A DNA stretch of 21,183 bases from an uncultured Bacteroidaceae bacterium. Lineage in GTDB: Bacteria > Bacteroidota > Bacteroidia > Bacteroidales > Bacteroidaceae. Below, piece by piece: positions 7,938-15,548 of the stretch (the stretch's first letter is position 1; each line of letters opens with the position of its first letter). A program made the translations under genes and the position numbers. The stretch is from the NCBI GenBank assembly GCA_904502185.1, contig CAJGDX010000028.1, positions 1 to 21,183 of the forward strand, in the 5' to 3' direction. Below the pieces are notes generated by a model, which saw only the letters and a list, made by a program, of their open reading frames with translations, searched no databases and was not told the origin of the DNA.

Positions 7938-8366
7938 ATGAGGAAAAAAGTTACAAACAATAAGGTACGCGAAATCAAATTAGGCAAGGTGCGCGACAAA
8001 CGAGGCAACCTCTCGATTGTCGAGTCGGAGATGTCTGTGCCATTCAAAATTGAAAGGACCTATTGGATTTACGATGTTCCGGGCGGAGAGGCACGACAAG
8101 GACATGCCTACTACAAGAGCAAAGAGTTCATCATAGCCCTTTCGGGAAGTTTCGACCTGTTTGTCGACGACGGACAACACACAACAACTTTCCACCTCGA
8201 CCAATGCAGCAAAGGTGTTTACGTGCCGGAAGGCTGCTGGCGACACCTTATGAATTTCGCAACAAACTCAATAGCATTGGTGCTGACCTCAACCAAATAT
8301 AATCCCAAGGACTATATTCGTGACTATAACATATTTGTAGAACTGAAAAAAGGTGGCAAACTATGA
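7938..8366 (+). CDS. FdtA/QdtA-type dTDP-sugar 3,4-ketoisomerase-like cupin, first copy (142 aa)
   Basis: A small cytosolic cupin of the WxcM-like/FdtA family, whose members isomerise dTDP-4-keto-6-deoxyglucose to the 3-keto sugar before amination. The fold signatures are GKVRDKRGNLSIVE (16-29), IYDVPGGE (44-51), GSFDLFVDDG (70-79) and a C-terminal KYNPKDYIRDY (120-130). The catalytic HAHK of the family is altered to HAYYK (56-60): the first His is kept and the second is Tyr, so activity may differ. The frame stays open upstream to 7815, but the ATG at 7938 is preferred because the family begins there and the upstream frame runs through the promoter repeats. The stop overlaps the next start as ATGA. 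Confidence 0.88.
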   Translation: MRKKVTNNKVREIKLGKVRDKRGNLSIVESEMSVPFKIERTYWIYDVPGGEARQGHAYYKSKEFIIALSGSFDLFVDDGQHTTTFHLDQCSKGVYVPEGCWRHLMNFATNSIALVLTSTKYNPKDYIRDYNIFVELKKGGKL

Positions 8367-8791
8367 ACAACACTACCATAAACGATTGCCGTTTGGTGGA
8401 GCTTGCACGCCACCATGGTTCCAAGGGCAACCTTACAGAGGTTGAGAATGGCAAAATTGCAGGATTCGACACCGAACGCGTGTTTTTCATCTACGACATT
8501 CCCGGCGGCGCATCACGCGGCGGACATGCACACAAGACACTGCGTGAACTTATCGTTGCTGCCTCCGGCAGTTTCGATGTGTACATCAACGATGGTCAGA
8601 ACGAACGCACAATTCACCTCAACCGCCCGTCACAGGCTCTGCTATTGTGCGAAGGCGTTTGGGAGGAGCTACGTAACTTTTCCAGCGGAGCTGTTGCACT
8701 GGTTCTTGCATCGAAACACTACGACCCCGAGGACTACATACGCGACTTTAACGAATTTATAGAGTGCAAACAGTCACTTTTGCCCGAATAA
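8363..8791 (+). CDS. FdtA/QdtA-type dTDP-sugar 3,4-ketoisomerase, second copy (142 aa)
   Basis: This is a paralogue of the preceding gene and has the same length. Here the active-site string is intact: GGHAHKTLREL with His55, His57 and Lys58, and a conserved Arg39 before FFIYDIPGG. It shares GSFDVYINDG and HYDPEDYIRDFNEF with its neighbour. The expected reaction is isomerisation of dTDP-4-keto-6-deoxy-D-glucose to a 3-keto-6-deoxyhexose, giving the keto group that the downstream aminotransferase would use. Whether the product has gluco or galacto configuration cannot be read from the sequence. Translation is likely coupled to the first copy through the ATGA overlap. FdtA-type enzymes are dimers, so a mixed dimer of the two copies is conceivable. 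Confidence 0.9.
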   Translation: MNNTTINDCRLVELARHHGSKGNLTEVENGKIAGFDTERVFFIYDIPGGASRGGHAHKTLRELIVAASGSFDVYINDGQNERTIHLNRPSQALLLCEGVWEELRNFSSGAVALVLASKHYDPEDYIRDFNEFIECKQSLLPE

Positions 8792-8819
8792 CACTACTCC
8801 AGACATAAGATTAAAACAA

Positions 8820-9920
8820 ATGATTAAATATCTCCCATTAAAAGAAATCACAGCCTCCTACGAGCCCGAAATAAGTGACGCACTGCGCCGCATTGTCGAA
8901 CGTGGATGGTTCCTGTTGGGAGAGGAGTGTGCTGCCTTCGAGCAGGAGTATGCCTCATACATCGGCTGTAATCACTGCATCGCTTGCGGAAACGGATACG
9001 ATGCCCTGTGGCTCATCTTCAGAGCCTACCGTGCAATGGGGATATTGAAAGATGGGGATGAAGTGCTTGTACCTGCAAACACATTCATTGCCTCGGTGCT
9101 TGCAATAACAAACAACAATCTGACTCCGGTTTTTGTCGACCCCGACAGCAACAGCTACCTTGTCGGCGAAGAGGGGTTGCGTTCAGCAACAACCAGCCGT
9201 TGCAAAGCCTACCTGATGGTTCATCTTTACGGACAATGTGCCTACAACAGCGCAGTAGCCGATTTCTGCAACGAACGGGGGATAATAATAGTAGAAGACA
9301 ACGCACAAGCACATGGCTGCATGTATGACGGCAAGCGCACAGGCTCATTAGGGAATGCAGCAGCACACAGTTTCTACCCAGGCAAAAACCTCGGCGCATT
9401 GGGCGATGCAGGTGCTGTCACCACCAACGACAAAAAACTGGCCGACACCATTGCCAAACTCCACAACTACGGAAGCAACCAAAAATATCATCACGAAGAG
9501 GTAGGAGTCAACAGCCGCATGGACGAGTTTCAAGCAGCAATTTTACGCATAAAGCTCCGCCGGCTCGATGCGGAGAACAACCGACGTCGCGCCATCGCCA
9601 GCCAATATATTTCGGGCATAGACAATCCACTTGTCCGCCTGCCACAGGTACGCGACTTTGACGCGCATGTTTTCCACATATTTCCACTGATGAGCGAATG
9701 TCGCGACAAAGTGGTGGAAGCATTGGCGAAGCACGACATTCAGACACAGATACACTACCCTATTCCCGTACATAAGCAGGAGTGTTACCCCGAATGGCAC
9801 TCACTGAGTATGCCCATGGCTGAAAAGCTGTCCATGCAGGAAGTAAGTCTGCCCCTGCACCCACTGCTGACAGATGCCGAGGTCGCTGAAATTATCGGAA
9901 TTGTCAACAGCATCGGATAG
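8820..9920 (+). CDS. DegT/DnrJ/EryC1/StrS family sugar aminotransferase, FdtB/QdtB-like (366 aa)
   Basis: This is a PLP-dependent nucleotide-sugar aminotransferase. Visible are GNGYDALWL (57-65, phosphate-binding region), VPANTFIAS (84-92), the VEDNAQAHG motif with Asp160 facing the pyridine nitrogen, and the Schiff-base Lys189 in SFYPGKNLGALGDAG. NSRMDEFQAAILRIKL and the C-terminal HYPIPVHKQ are typical of the family. The length is usual. It starts 28 nt after two ketoisomerase genes, which points to transamination of dTDP-3-keto-6-deoxyhexose at C3 (Fuc3N or Qui3N type). No acetyltransferase, thymidylyltransferase or glycosyltransferase gene lies nearby, so the rest of the pathway must be elsewhere. 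A weak hairpin follows the stop. Confidence 0.92.
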   Translation: MIKYLPLKEITASYEPEISDALRRIVERGWFLLGEECAAFEQEYASYIGCNHCIACGNGYDALWLIFRAYRAMGILKDGDEVLVPANTFIASVLAITNNNLTPVFVDPDSNSYLVGEEGLRSATTSRCKAYLMVHLYGQCAYNSAVADFCNERGIIIVEDNAQAHGCMYDGKRTGSLGNAAAHSFYPGKNLGALGDAGAVTTNDKKLADTIAKLHNYGSNQKYHHEEVGVNSRMDEFQAAILRIKLRRLDAENNRRRAIASQYISGIDNPLVRLPQVRDFDAHVFHIFPLMSECRDKVVEALAKHDIQTQIHYPIPVHKQECYPEWHSLSMPMAEKLSMQEVSLPLHPLLTDAEVAEIIGIVNSIG

Positions 9921-9936
9921 TCCACAAGCCTTACCA

Positions 9937-9957
9937 TTGGGCACAAGCCCAAATTTT
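9937..9957 (+). terminator. Possible terminator of the amino-sugar operon
   Basis: TTGGGC (9937-9942) pairs with GCCCAA (9947-9952) around an ACAA tetraloop, followed by AT4. The stem is short and the T-run weak. It lies 17 nt past the aminotransferase stop and just before the tRNA-Gln promoter. Confidence 0.5.
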
Positions 9958-9968
9958 ACGCCACAAAA

Positions 9969-10000
9969 TTTGCATTTGACACGAAAAAGTACTACCTTTG
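9969..10000 (+). promoter_or_regulatory. tRNA-Gln promoter
   Basis: TTTG (9969-9972), 20 nt, then TACCTTTG (9993-10000) is an exact fit to the Bacteroidales consensus. It is 31 nt upstream of the mature tRNA 5' end. Confidence 0.8.
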
Positions 10001-10031
10001 CGCTGCTTTTTAACAGAAAGCGCCTAAGGAT

Positions 10032-10102
10032 TGTCCTATGGTGTAATGGTAGCACAACAGGTTTTGGTTCTGTTTGTCGAGGTTCGAATCCTCGTGGGAC
10101 AA
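10032..10102 (+). tRNA. tRNA-Gln (anticodon UUG)
   Basis: The 71-nt cloverleaf has acceptor arms TGTCCTA and TGGGACA (with one T-G wobble), a D arm with GTG/CAC, and an anticodon stem ACAGG/TCTGT enclosing TTTTGGT, which gives anticodon TTG. The T arm is CGAGG-TTCGAAT-CCTCG. The discriminator is A, and CCA is not encoded. It reads CAA codons. Position 8 is T only if the gene starts at 10032, which fixed the 5' end. Confidence 0.96.
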
Positions 10103-10106
10103 CTTC

Positions 10107-10145
10107 AAGAAGATTAAATACCGCGGTATTTAATCTTCTTTTTTT
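10107..10145 (+). terminator. tRNA-Gln terminator
   Basis: A perfect 34-bp palindrome (10107-10140) centred on CCGCGG is followed by a T-run to 10145. It starts 4 nt after the tRNA discriminator base. Its core TACCGCGGTA recurs in the terminator at about 18287. Confidence 0.92.
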
Positions 10146-10282
10146 GTAATGACATAGGGTGCAAAGAAACTCAAAATCGCGCAAAACAGAAACACTCGAC
10201 TTTGCCCTGTGAGCAACGGCCACCGGTTCGCCATGATCTGTACGACAAACAACATATTGGATTAACAACTATATTGTTGTAT

Positions 10283-10309
10283 AAAAAGCAAGGCGGGTTG
10301 CCTCGCCTT
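10283..10309. terminator. Terminator of the fucosidase gene (may act on both strands)
   Basis: AAGGCG (10290-10295) pairs with CGCCTT (10304-10309), and two more G-C pairs are possible inside the loop. On the minus strand the stem is followed by a T5 run (10287-10283), suiting the fucosidase gene that stops at 10347. On the plus strand T4 follows the stem. Confidence 0.7.
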
Positions 10310-10346
10310 TTGAAGTGCCCCTAAGTTTGAACAAAAACATAGGGAT

Positions 10347-11672
10347 TTATTTTGTAATGAGTTCTACAATGTAGTCAGTACCGAATGGTACCTCGTTGAA
10401 CATCAGTTTCACACCCTCTTTTGTCTTCTTGAACTTCACAGGCTGCTTGTCGGCGAATGTGGATGCCTTCTTCACCTTGCAGTCAAGCGGCAACAGAAGT
10501 TCCTTCTCGTTGCAGTTGAAGATGTGTACAAAGAGACGGTTACCTTTTCTTGTGGTCACTCCCCACTCCTGCGCAGGAATGTCGCCGGCAGTTGTGCCGT
10601 AAATGGTCTCACCGTTTGCTCGCAGCCACTCACCCATCTCCTTCATGCGCTCAATGGCAACAGCAGGAATTTGTCCGTTAGGCTGGGGGCCTACGTTGAG
10701 CAAGAGGTTCGCGCCCTTACCCGAAGTACTGACGAGCAGGCGAATCAGAGTTTCTGTACTCTTGTAGTTCTGGTCTATGAGTTTGTAACCCCACATACCG
10801 TTCATGGTCTGACATGTTTCGAGTGGCAGATGGCTGATTGCCTGACCGCTGAATCCGGCCTTGTTCTCACCCGGTATGTCGCGCTCGAAAATCTGGATAT
10901 CCTCGCCGGGGTTGGGAGTATCGTGGTGGTTGTTACCGATGAGGCACGATGGCTGAAGCTTGTGGATGAGGGCATACTGCTCGTCGAGCTGCCAGTCGAA
11001 CGGGATGGAATCCTCGTCGCGATCCCACTTGCCGTCGAACCAGATGGCACCGATCTCGCCATAGTTTGTGAGCAGCTCTGTCAACTGCCTGTTCATGAAA
11101 TTATAGTAGGCAGGCCAGTTCTCGTTCTCCCTTACACGGCCTATAACCTTCTTGCCGGTACGTCCCATAGGGTACTCATCGCGCACCCAGTCGAGGTGTG
11201 AGTAGTAGAAGTGCAGCTTAATACCCTGTCTGTGGCACTCGTCGGCAAGTTCTTTTATTACGTCACGACCGAATGGTGTGGCATCAACGATGTTGTATTC
11301 ACTCTGTTCTGTGTCCCACATTGAAAAACCATCGTGGTGTCTTGAGGTGAAACAGATGTATTTGGCTCCGGCATCCTTGATTGCCGCAACCCACTCCTTC
11401 GCGTCGAAACGGTGTGGATAGAACGCATCGGCAGCCTTTGCATACTCGTTCTTGTCTATAGGATAATTCTGCAAGTACCACTCGCCCTGTGCGAACATGC
11501 TGTATATCCCCCAGTGGATAAAGATGCCGAACTTGTTGTCGGTGAACTCCTGACGAGCCTTGAGGTTCTCGGGGGTTGGTACATACTGTGTCTCCTGAGC
11601 CTTAACAAATGTTGATGCGAACAGCAACAATGCCAAAGCAGCCGGCTTGATAACTTTCTTTAGGATACTCAT
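10347..11672 (-). CDS. Secreted alpha-L-fucosidase, glycoside hydrolase family 29 (441 aa)
   Basis: This enzyme removes alpha-linked L-fucose from glycans with retention of configuration. A signal peptide covers about residues 1-25 (basic start, ALALLLFAS core, cleavage near VKA-QET), so it is periplasmic or exported. The (beta/alpha)8 domain shows FGIFIHWGIYS (48-58), the substrate-binding RHHDGFSMWD (111-120) and IWFDGKWD, with Asp213 as nucleophile. A candidate acid/base Glu lies in the 257-269 region (GEDIQIFERDIPGE), but I cannot assign it. A beta-sandwich domain follows from about 340. There are no SusC/SusD or regulator genes beside it, so it is a standalone enzyme. It has its own promoter (11703-11734). 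Confidence 0.94.
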   Translation of the reverse strand: MSILKKVIKPAALALLLFASTFVKAQETQYVPTPENLKARQEFTDNKFGIFIHWGIYSMFAQGEWYLQNYPIDKNEYAKAADAFYPHRFDAKEWVAAIKDAGAKYICFTSRHHDGFSMWDTEQSEYNIVDATPFGRDVIKELADECHRQGIKLHFYYSHLDWVRDEYPMGRTGKKVIGRVRENENWPAYYNFMNRQLTELLTNYGEIGAIWFDGKWDRDEDSIPFDWQLDEQYALIHKLQPSCLIGNNHHDTPNPGEDIQIFERDIPGENKAGFSGQAISHLPLETCQTMNGMWGYKLIDQNYKSTETLIRLLVSTSGKGANLLLNVGPQPNGQIPAVAIERMKEMGEWLRANGETIYGTTAGDIPAQEWGVTTRKGNRLFVHIFNCNEKELLLPLDCKVKKASTFADKQPVKFKKTKEGVKLMFNEVPFGTDYIVELITK

Positions 11673-11702
11673 ATTTCAGTTTTTAATGGTTTTGCACTTT
11701 TG

Positions 11703-11734
11703 CAAAAATAAACAAGTGGAGCGAAAACTGCAAA
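11703..11734 (-). promoter_or_regulatory. Promoter of the fucosidase gene
   Basis: On the minus strand TTTG (11734-11731), 20 nt, then TATTTTTG (11710-11703) is an exact match to TTTG-N20-TAnnTTTG. The ATG at 11672 lies 30 nt downstream of the -7 box. Confidence 0.8.
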
Positions 11735-11975
11735 TTATACAGTCACTGTGTATACCGAGAATTAGTGTTTATAAATCAATGCCTCTGACATTTATCATAG
11801 TCCTACGGCTAAGATACAAAAAATCTCAAACAAACAAGTTTCTGCAATTGTAAATCATTTACTATCAAACAAGAAGAACAGTAAGCTCTTAAATCGTGAA
11901 ACAACTGCTATATTATTCTTTTTTTCATTCCCAAATGCATAAAAATCATTCCGCTCTTTATTCGAAAAATATTTC

Positions 11976-11983
11976 TATCTTTG
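11976..11983 (+). promoter_or_regulatory. radA -7 promoter element
   Basis: TATCTTTG matches the TAnnTTTG consensus exactly and lies 57 nt before the radA ATG. I see no TTTG at the expected distance upstream, so the -33 box is poor or absent. Confidence 0.6.
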
Positions 11984-12040
11984 CGAAGCAGTTTCAGATT
12001 CTTATCTGAAGAGATTCGACCAATCCTAAAAGCATAGACA

Positions 12041-13405
12041 ATGGCAAAAGAAAAAAAGATATTTCTGTGTAACGAATGTGGTTACGACTCACCAAAATGG
12101 GCCGGCAAATGCCCTGCCTGTGGTGCATGGAACAGTTTCGTCGAAAAGAGTATCCGCAACGACAAAGTCGCACAGATTGCGGCTTTCTGCGAAAAGGCGA
12201 CATCGCGTCCCGTTGCCATCGACGATGTTTCCACCGATGAGTTGCCACGCATCGACATGAACGACGCAGAGCTCAACCGCGTGCTTGGCGGTGGCCTTGT
12301 TCCAGGTTCGCTGGTGCTTTTAGGTGGCGAACCTGGCATCGGAAAATCGACACTTGTTCTGCAGACCGTGCTGAGAATGGGCAACAAACGCGTGCTGTAC
12401 GTTTCGGGCGAGGAGAGCGTAAGACAGATAAAACTGCGAGCCGAGCGCATAGAATATGAAAAGTCGAACTGCATGATTGTCTGCGAGACATCACTTGAAA
12501 CCATTTTCGAACACTTCAAGGAGATTGCACCTGAACTTATTATTGTCGACTCAATTCAGACAATGAGCAGCGACACCGTAGAATCTTCGCCAGGCAGCGT
12601 TGCACAGATACGCGAATGTACTGCCATGCTGCTGAAATATGCAAAAGCCAACAACACCCCCATTGTACTTATAGGCCACATTACAAAAGAGGGAGCCATC
12701 GCCGGCCCGAAGATTCTTGAGCACATTGTAGACGTGGTACTGCAATTCGAGGGCGACCAACATTATGTCTATCGCGTACTGCGCTCCATTAAAAACCGTT
12801 TCGGCAGCACAGCCGAAATGGGAATCTACGAGATGCGGCGCGAGGGACTGCGACAGGTGAGCAACCCATCGGAGCTGTTGCTGAGCGACCGCCACCAGGG
12901 CATGAGCGGCATTGCCATTGCAGCAGCCATCGAAGGTGTGAGCCCGTTCCTCATTGAGGTGCAGGCACTTGTCAGCACAGCTGCCTACGGCACGCCGCAG
13001 CGTTCAGCTACCGGATTCGACACACGCAGAATGAACATGCTGCTGGCTGTACTCGAAAAAAGAGTGGGGTTCAAGCTGGCACAGAAAGATGTCTTTCTGA
13101 ACATCGCCGGCGGACTGCGAGTAAACGACCCAGCAATAGACCTTGCCGTGATAAGTGCCATCCTGTCGAGCAACATGGATGTGGAAATTGATGCCACAAT
13201 ATGCATGGCAGGCGAGGTTGGCCTGTCGGGCGAAATACGTCCAGTCAATCGCATTGAACAGCGCATAGCCGAGGCTGAGAAACTGGGATTCAAACAGATA
13301 ATACTGCCCAAAAGCAACATCAAGCGCCTCGACCTTTCGCGCTACTCGATAGACATTAAAGCCGTAAGCAAAGTGGAGGAGGCATTCAGATCGATATTCG
13401 GTTAG
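12041..13405 (+). CDS. radA: DNA repair protein RadA/Sms (454 aa)
   Basis: RadA is a RecA-like ATPase and DnaB-type helicase that drives branch migration of recombination intermediates. The N-terminal zinc finger is C10-x2-C13...C24-x2-C27. The RecA-like core has Walker A GEPGIGKS (96-103), Walker B LIIVDSIQT (166-174) and the RadA-specific KNRFG (251-255). The C-terminal third is a Lon-protease-like domain with VRVNDPAIDLAV-type sequence and GEVGLSGEIRPV. This domain lacks protease function in the family and serves as a DNA-binding scaffold. The length is typical. The gene has its own -7 element and a leader with a small hairpin. No terminator is evident before dnaX. Confidence 0.97.
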   Translation: MAKEKKIFLCNECGYDSPKWAGKCPACGAWNSFVEKSIRNDKVAQIAAFCEKATSRPVAIDDVSTDELPRIDMNDAELNRVLGGGLVPGSLVLLGGEPGIGKSTLVLQTVLRMGNKRVLYVSGEESVRQIKLRAERIEYEKSNCMIVCETSLETIFEHFKEIAPELIIVDSIQTMSSDTVESSPGSVAQIRECTAMLLKYAKANNTPIVLIGHITKEGAIAGPKILEHIVDVVLQFEGDQHYVYRVLRSIKNRFGSTAEMGIYEMRREGLRQVSNPSELLLSDRHQGMSGIAIAAAIEGVSPFLIEVQALVSTAAYGTPQRSATGFDTRRMNMLLAVLEKRVGFKLAQKDVFLNIAGGLRVNDPAIDLAVISAILSSNMDVEIDATICMAGEVGLSGEIRPVNRIEQRIAEAEKLGFKQIILPKSNIKRLDLSRYSIDIKAVSKVEEAFRSIFG

Positions 13406-13546
13406 CAACAAACAGCCGACATTCATTGCAAAAAATCAATATTTAATACCCCAAACATCTATTTTTGTTGAAATAAACCATTTTTCCCGAAAAAAAGAGT
13501 TATTTTCGCACTACGCGAGCAAGCGTAAACCGAAAAACTCATATAA

Positions 13547-15379
13547 ATGGAAAATTATATAGTATCAGCACGAAAATACCGCCCCGACACATTCGACTCG
13601 GTGGTGGCACAAAAGTCGCTGACAACAACACTCAAGAATGCCATACACACCGGCAAACTGGCACATGCATACCTTTTCTGCGGTCCCCGTGGAGTGGGAA
13701 AAACCACATGCGCGCGAATATTTGCAAAAACCATAAACTGCGAACATCCGACAGCAGATGGTGAACCATGCAACAACTGCGAATCGTGCCGTTCATTCAA
13801 CCAGCAGCGTTCATTCACCATATACGAGCTTGACGCTGCCAGCAACAATTCGGTAGACGACATACGTGCGCTGAACGAACAGGTGAGAATACCGCCACAG
13901 GTAGGACGCTACAAAGTCTACATCATCGACGAGGTTCACATGCTGTCACAGGCCGCTTTCAATGCCTTCCTGAAGACACTCGAAGAGCCGCCCGCGCATG
14001 CGATTTTCATACTTGCAACCACCGAGAAACACAAGATTATCCCAACCATACTTTCACGCTGCCAGATTTACGACTTCAGCAGAATAGAGAGCAACGACAT
14101 AGTTGCCCACCTGAAGAGCATCGCCGACCGCGAAGGCATAACAAGCGAATACGACGCACTGCGCATAATTGCACATAAGTCGGACGGATGCATGCGCGAT
14201 GCACTGTCGCTCTTCGACCAGATGGCAAGTTTCACGCAGGGCAATCTTGTATATGACAAGGTAATAGAGAGTCTGAACATACTCGACTACGACTATTATT
14301 TCAGATTCACCGAGCATATATTGGCCTCACAGGTATCCAACCTGCTGCTGCTCTTCAACGAAATTCTGGGCAAGGGATTCGAAGGCAACATATTCGTCAG
14401 CGGACTTGCAACACACTTCCGCGACCTGCTGGTTGCATGCGACCCATCTACACACCCATTGCTGGAGTGCGGCGACGACCTTAAGCGCAGATATGTGGAA
14501 CAGGCAGCAAAATGCACCCCCAAATTCCTGTTTAAAGCAATAAAATTGTGCAACGACTGCGACATGAACTATCGAACCAGCCGCAACAAGCGTCTGCTCG
14601 TAGAACTCACAATCATACAGTTGTCACAAGCAGCCGACGGCTCGGACGAAGCATCAGGGCGTGGCCCTGCACGTTTACAACCGATATTCCACAAAGCAGA
14701 GCAGCCAAATGCATCACCCGTTGGGCCACAGGTACAAGCAGTACAGCCTACACCACCCGCAACGACCGAGATTAAGGCTACCGCGACACAAGCCACACAG
14801 CAGCCTGCTACACAGCAAACAGCACAACCCGCAACAGCACAGCCGACAGTTCTAAGCGGACGTCCCGAAGCACTGAAAAGAGGTGCATCAGAGAATAAAA
14901 TGCCTTTCGGCGGAATGTTCCGTAGGACACACACCACTGCCACTCGCGAGGAAGAGAGCACGCCCGTCAAAGCAAAACAGGAGACAAATGTACAGACTAC
15001 AGCCGAAGAACCAAAAAAACTGTTGACACAAGAGGCTTTGTCGCAGAAATGGTTCGAATTTGCAGTGCAGCTGCCAGTAAACGAGAGAGCGCTTGGCGAC
15101 AGAATGAAAATAATATCACCCGAACTAAAGGGGGAGAATCTTTTTGTCATCAAAGTAGATAACAAGATGGTTGCAGAGCTTTTCGCCACCGAGGCCAAAC
15201 GCATTACAGCATACATTGCCGAGCAGTTGTCGTGTGGACGGGTGGATATGAAAATCGAGCTTAACGAACAACAGGTACAACGTCGCATATACAACCGTAC
15301 CGAGCAGTTCAAACTGCTGGCCGAGAAAAACCCGGCTCTGGAAAAGTTGCGCGAACATTTGAACCTTGACTTTTCATAA
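13547..15379 (+). CDS. dnaX: DNA polymerase III subunit gamma/tau (610 aa)
   Basis: This is the motor of the clamp loader that opens and loads the beta sliding clamp. The AAA+ region shows Walker A GPRGVGKT (46-53), the four-Cys zinc module (Cys65, 75, 78, 81), Walker B IIDEVHML (126-133) and the SRC motif (170-172). Domain III follows to about 370. A low-complexity linker rich in Gln, Thr, Ala and Pro (about 385-440) separates it from a C-terminal domain (about 495-610) of tau type. An A7 run at 15013-15019 (codons 490-491) is a possible but unproven slippage site for a short gamma form. A TATTTTCG string at 13501-13508 may be its -7 element, but no -33 box is correctly spaced. The weak hairpin TTTGAC/GTCAAA (15382-15399) follows the stop. 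Confidence 0.95.
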   Translation: MENYIVSARKYRPDTFDSVVAQKSLTTTLKNAIHTGKLAHAYLFCGPRGVGKTTCARIFAKTINCEHPTADGEPCNNCESCRSFNQQRSFTIYELDAASNNSVDDIRALNEQVRIPPQVGRYKVYIIDEVHMLSQAAFNAFLKTLEEPPAHAIFILATTEKHKIIPTILSRCQIYDFSRIESNDIVAHLKSIADREGITSEYDALRIIAHKSDGCMRDALSLFDQMASFTQGNLVYDKVIESLNILDYDYYFRFTEHILASQVSNLLLLFNEILGKGFEGNIFVSGLATHFRDLLVACDPSTHPLLECGDDLKRRYVEQAAKCTPKFLFKAIKLCNDCDMNYRTSRNKRLLVELTIIQLSQAADGSDEASGRGPARLQPIFHKAEQPNASPVGPQVQAVQPTPPATTEIKATATQATQQPATQQTAQPATAQPTVLSGRPEALKRGASENKMPFGGMFRRTHTTATREEESTPVKAKQETNVQTTAEEPKKLLTQEALSQKWFEFAVQLPVNERALGDRMKIISPELKGENLFVIKVDNKMVAELFATEAKRITAYIAEQLSCGRVDMKIELNEQQVQRRIYNRTEQFKLLAEKNPALEKLREHLNLDFS

Positions 15380-15478
15380 AATTTGACAAAAGAGTCAAAA
15401 TAGTGCCTTTTTTGAGCATAATGAAACAGCAACAGTAAAACATTTGCGACAAGATGTTCCATTTTCGTCAAAAAGAAT

Positions 15479-15486
15479 TATTTTTG
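15479..15486 (+). promoter_or_regulatory. Candidate -7 element for the lpdA operon
   Basis: TATTTTTG fits TAnnTTTG exactly and lies 62 nt upstream of the lpdA ATG. No TTTG is found at the right spacing, so the call rests on the -7 element alone. Confidence 0.45.
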
Positions 15487-15548
15487 CTGATAAATGAATA
15501 AGAGATTGTTTACTGAATTGTAGAACCGATCTTATAAAACCAACAGAC

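Larger units (their letters stand above)
11673..12040. other. AT-rich divergent intergenic region between the fucosidase gene and radA
   Basis: This 368-bp stretch holds the fucosidase promoter at its left end and a radA -7 element at its right end. The middle (about 11745-11970) is AT-rich with no convincing gene, RNA or repeat. A 7-bp hairpin (arms 11993-11999 and 12004-12010) lies in the predicted radA leader, close behind the likely start site. Another 7-bp inverted repeat, TTTTGCA/TGCAAAA, lies near the fucosidase start site. Confidence 0.6.

Noticed and set aside
9801..10268. 155-codon minus-strand frame spanning tRNA-Gln
   Set aside because: It runs through a tRNA, its promoter and its terminator, so it cannot be a gene. 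The 10146-10282 part carries nothing I recognise.
10265..10281. Small inverted repeat ACAAC...GTTGT before the fucosidase terminator
   Set aside because: Only 5 bp in AT-rich sequence, expected by chance.
10524..11201. 225-codon plus-strand frame inside the fucosidase gene
   Set aside because: Antisense shadow of a well-supported GH29 gene, with no promoter and no family resemblance.
14700..14860. Repeated CAG/ACA-rich stretch in dnaX as a possible repeat array
   Set aside because: There is no regular unit or spacer. It is simply the Gln/Thr/Ala/Pro linker of gamma/tau.
12030..15379. radA and dnaX as one operon
   Set aside because: The 141-nt AT-rich gap holds a possible dnaX -7 element, so co-transcription is not supported by the sequence alone.
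14569..15471. 300-codon minus-strand frame opposite the dnaX 3' half
   Set aside because: It lies antisense to the low-complexity linker and tau domain of dnaX. Its Cys/Ser/Val-rich composition is a by-product of Gln/Thr/Ala/Pro codons on the other strand.
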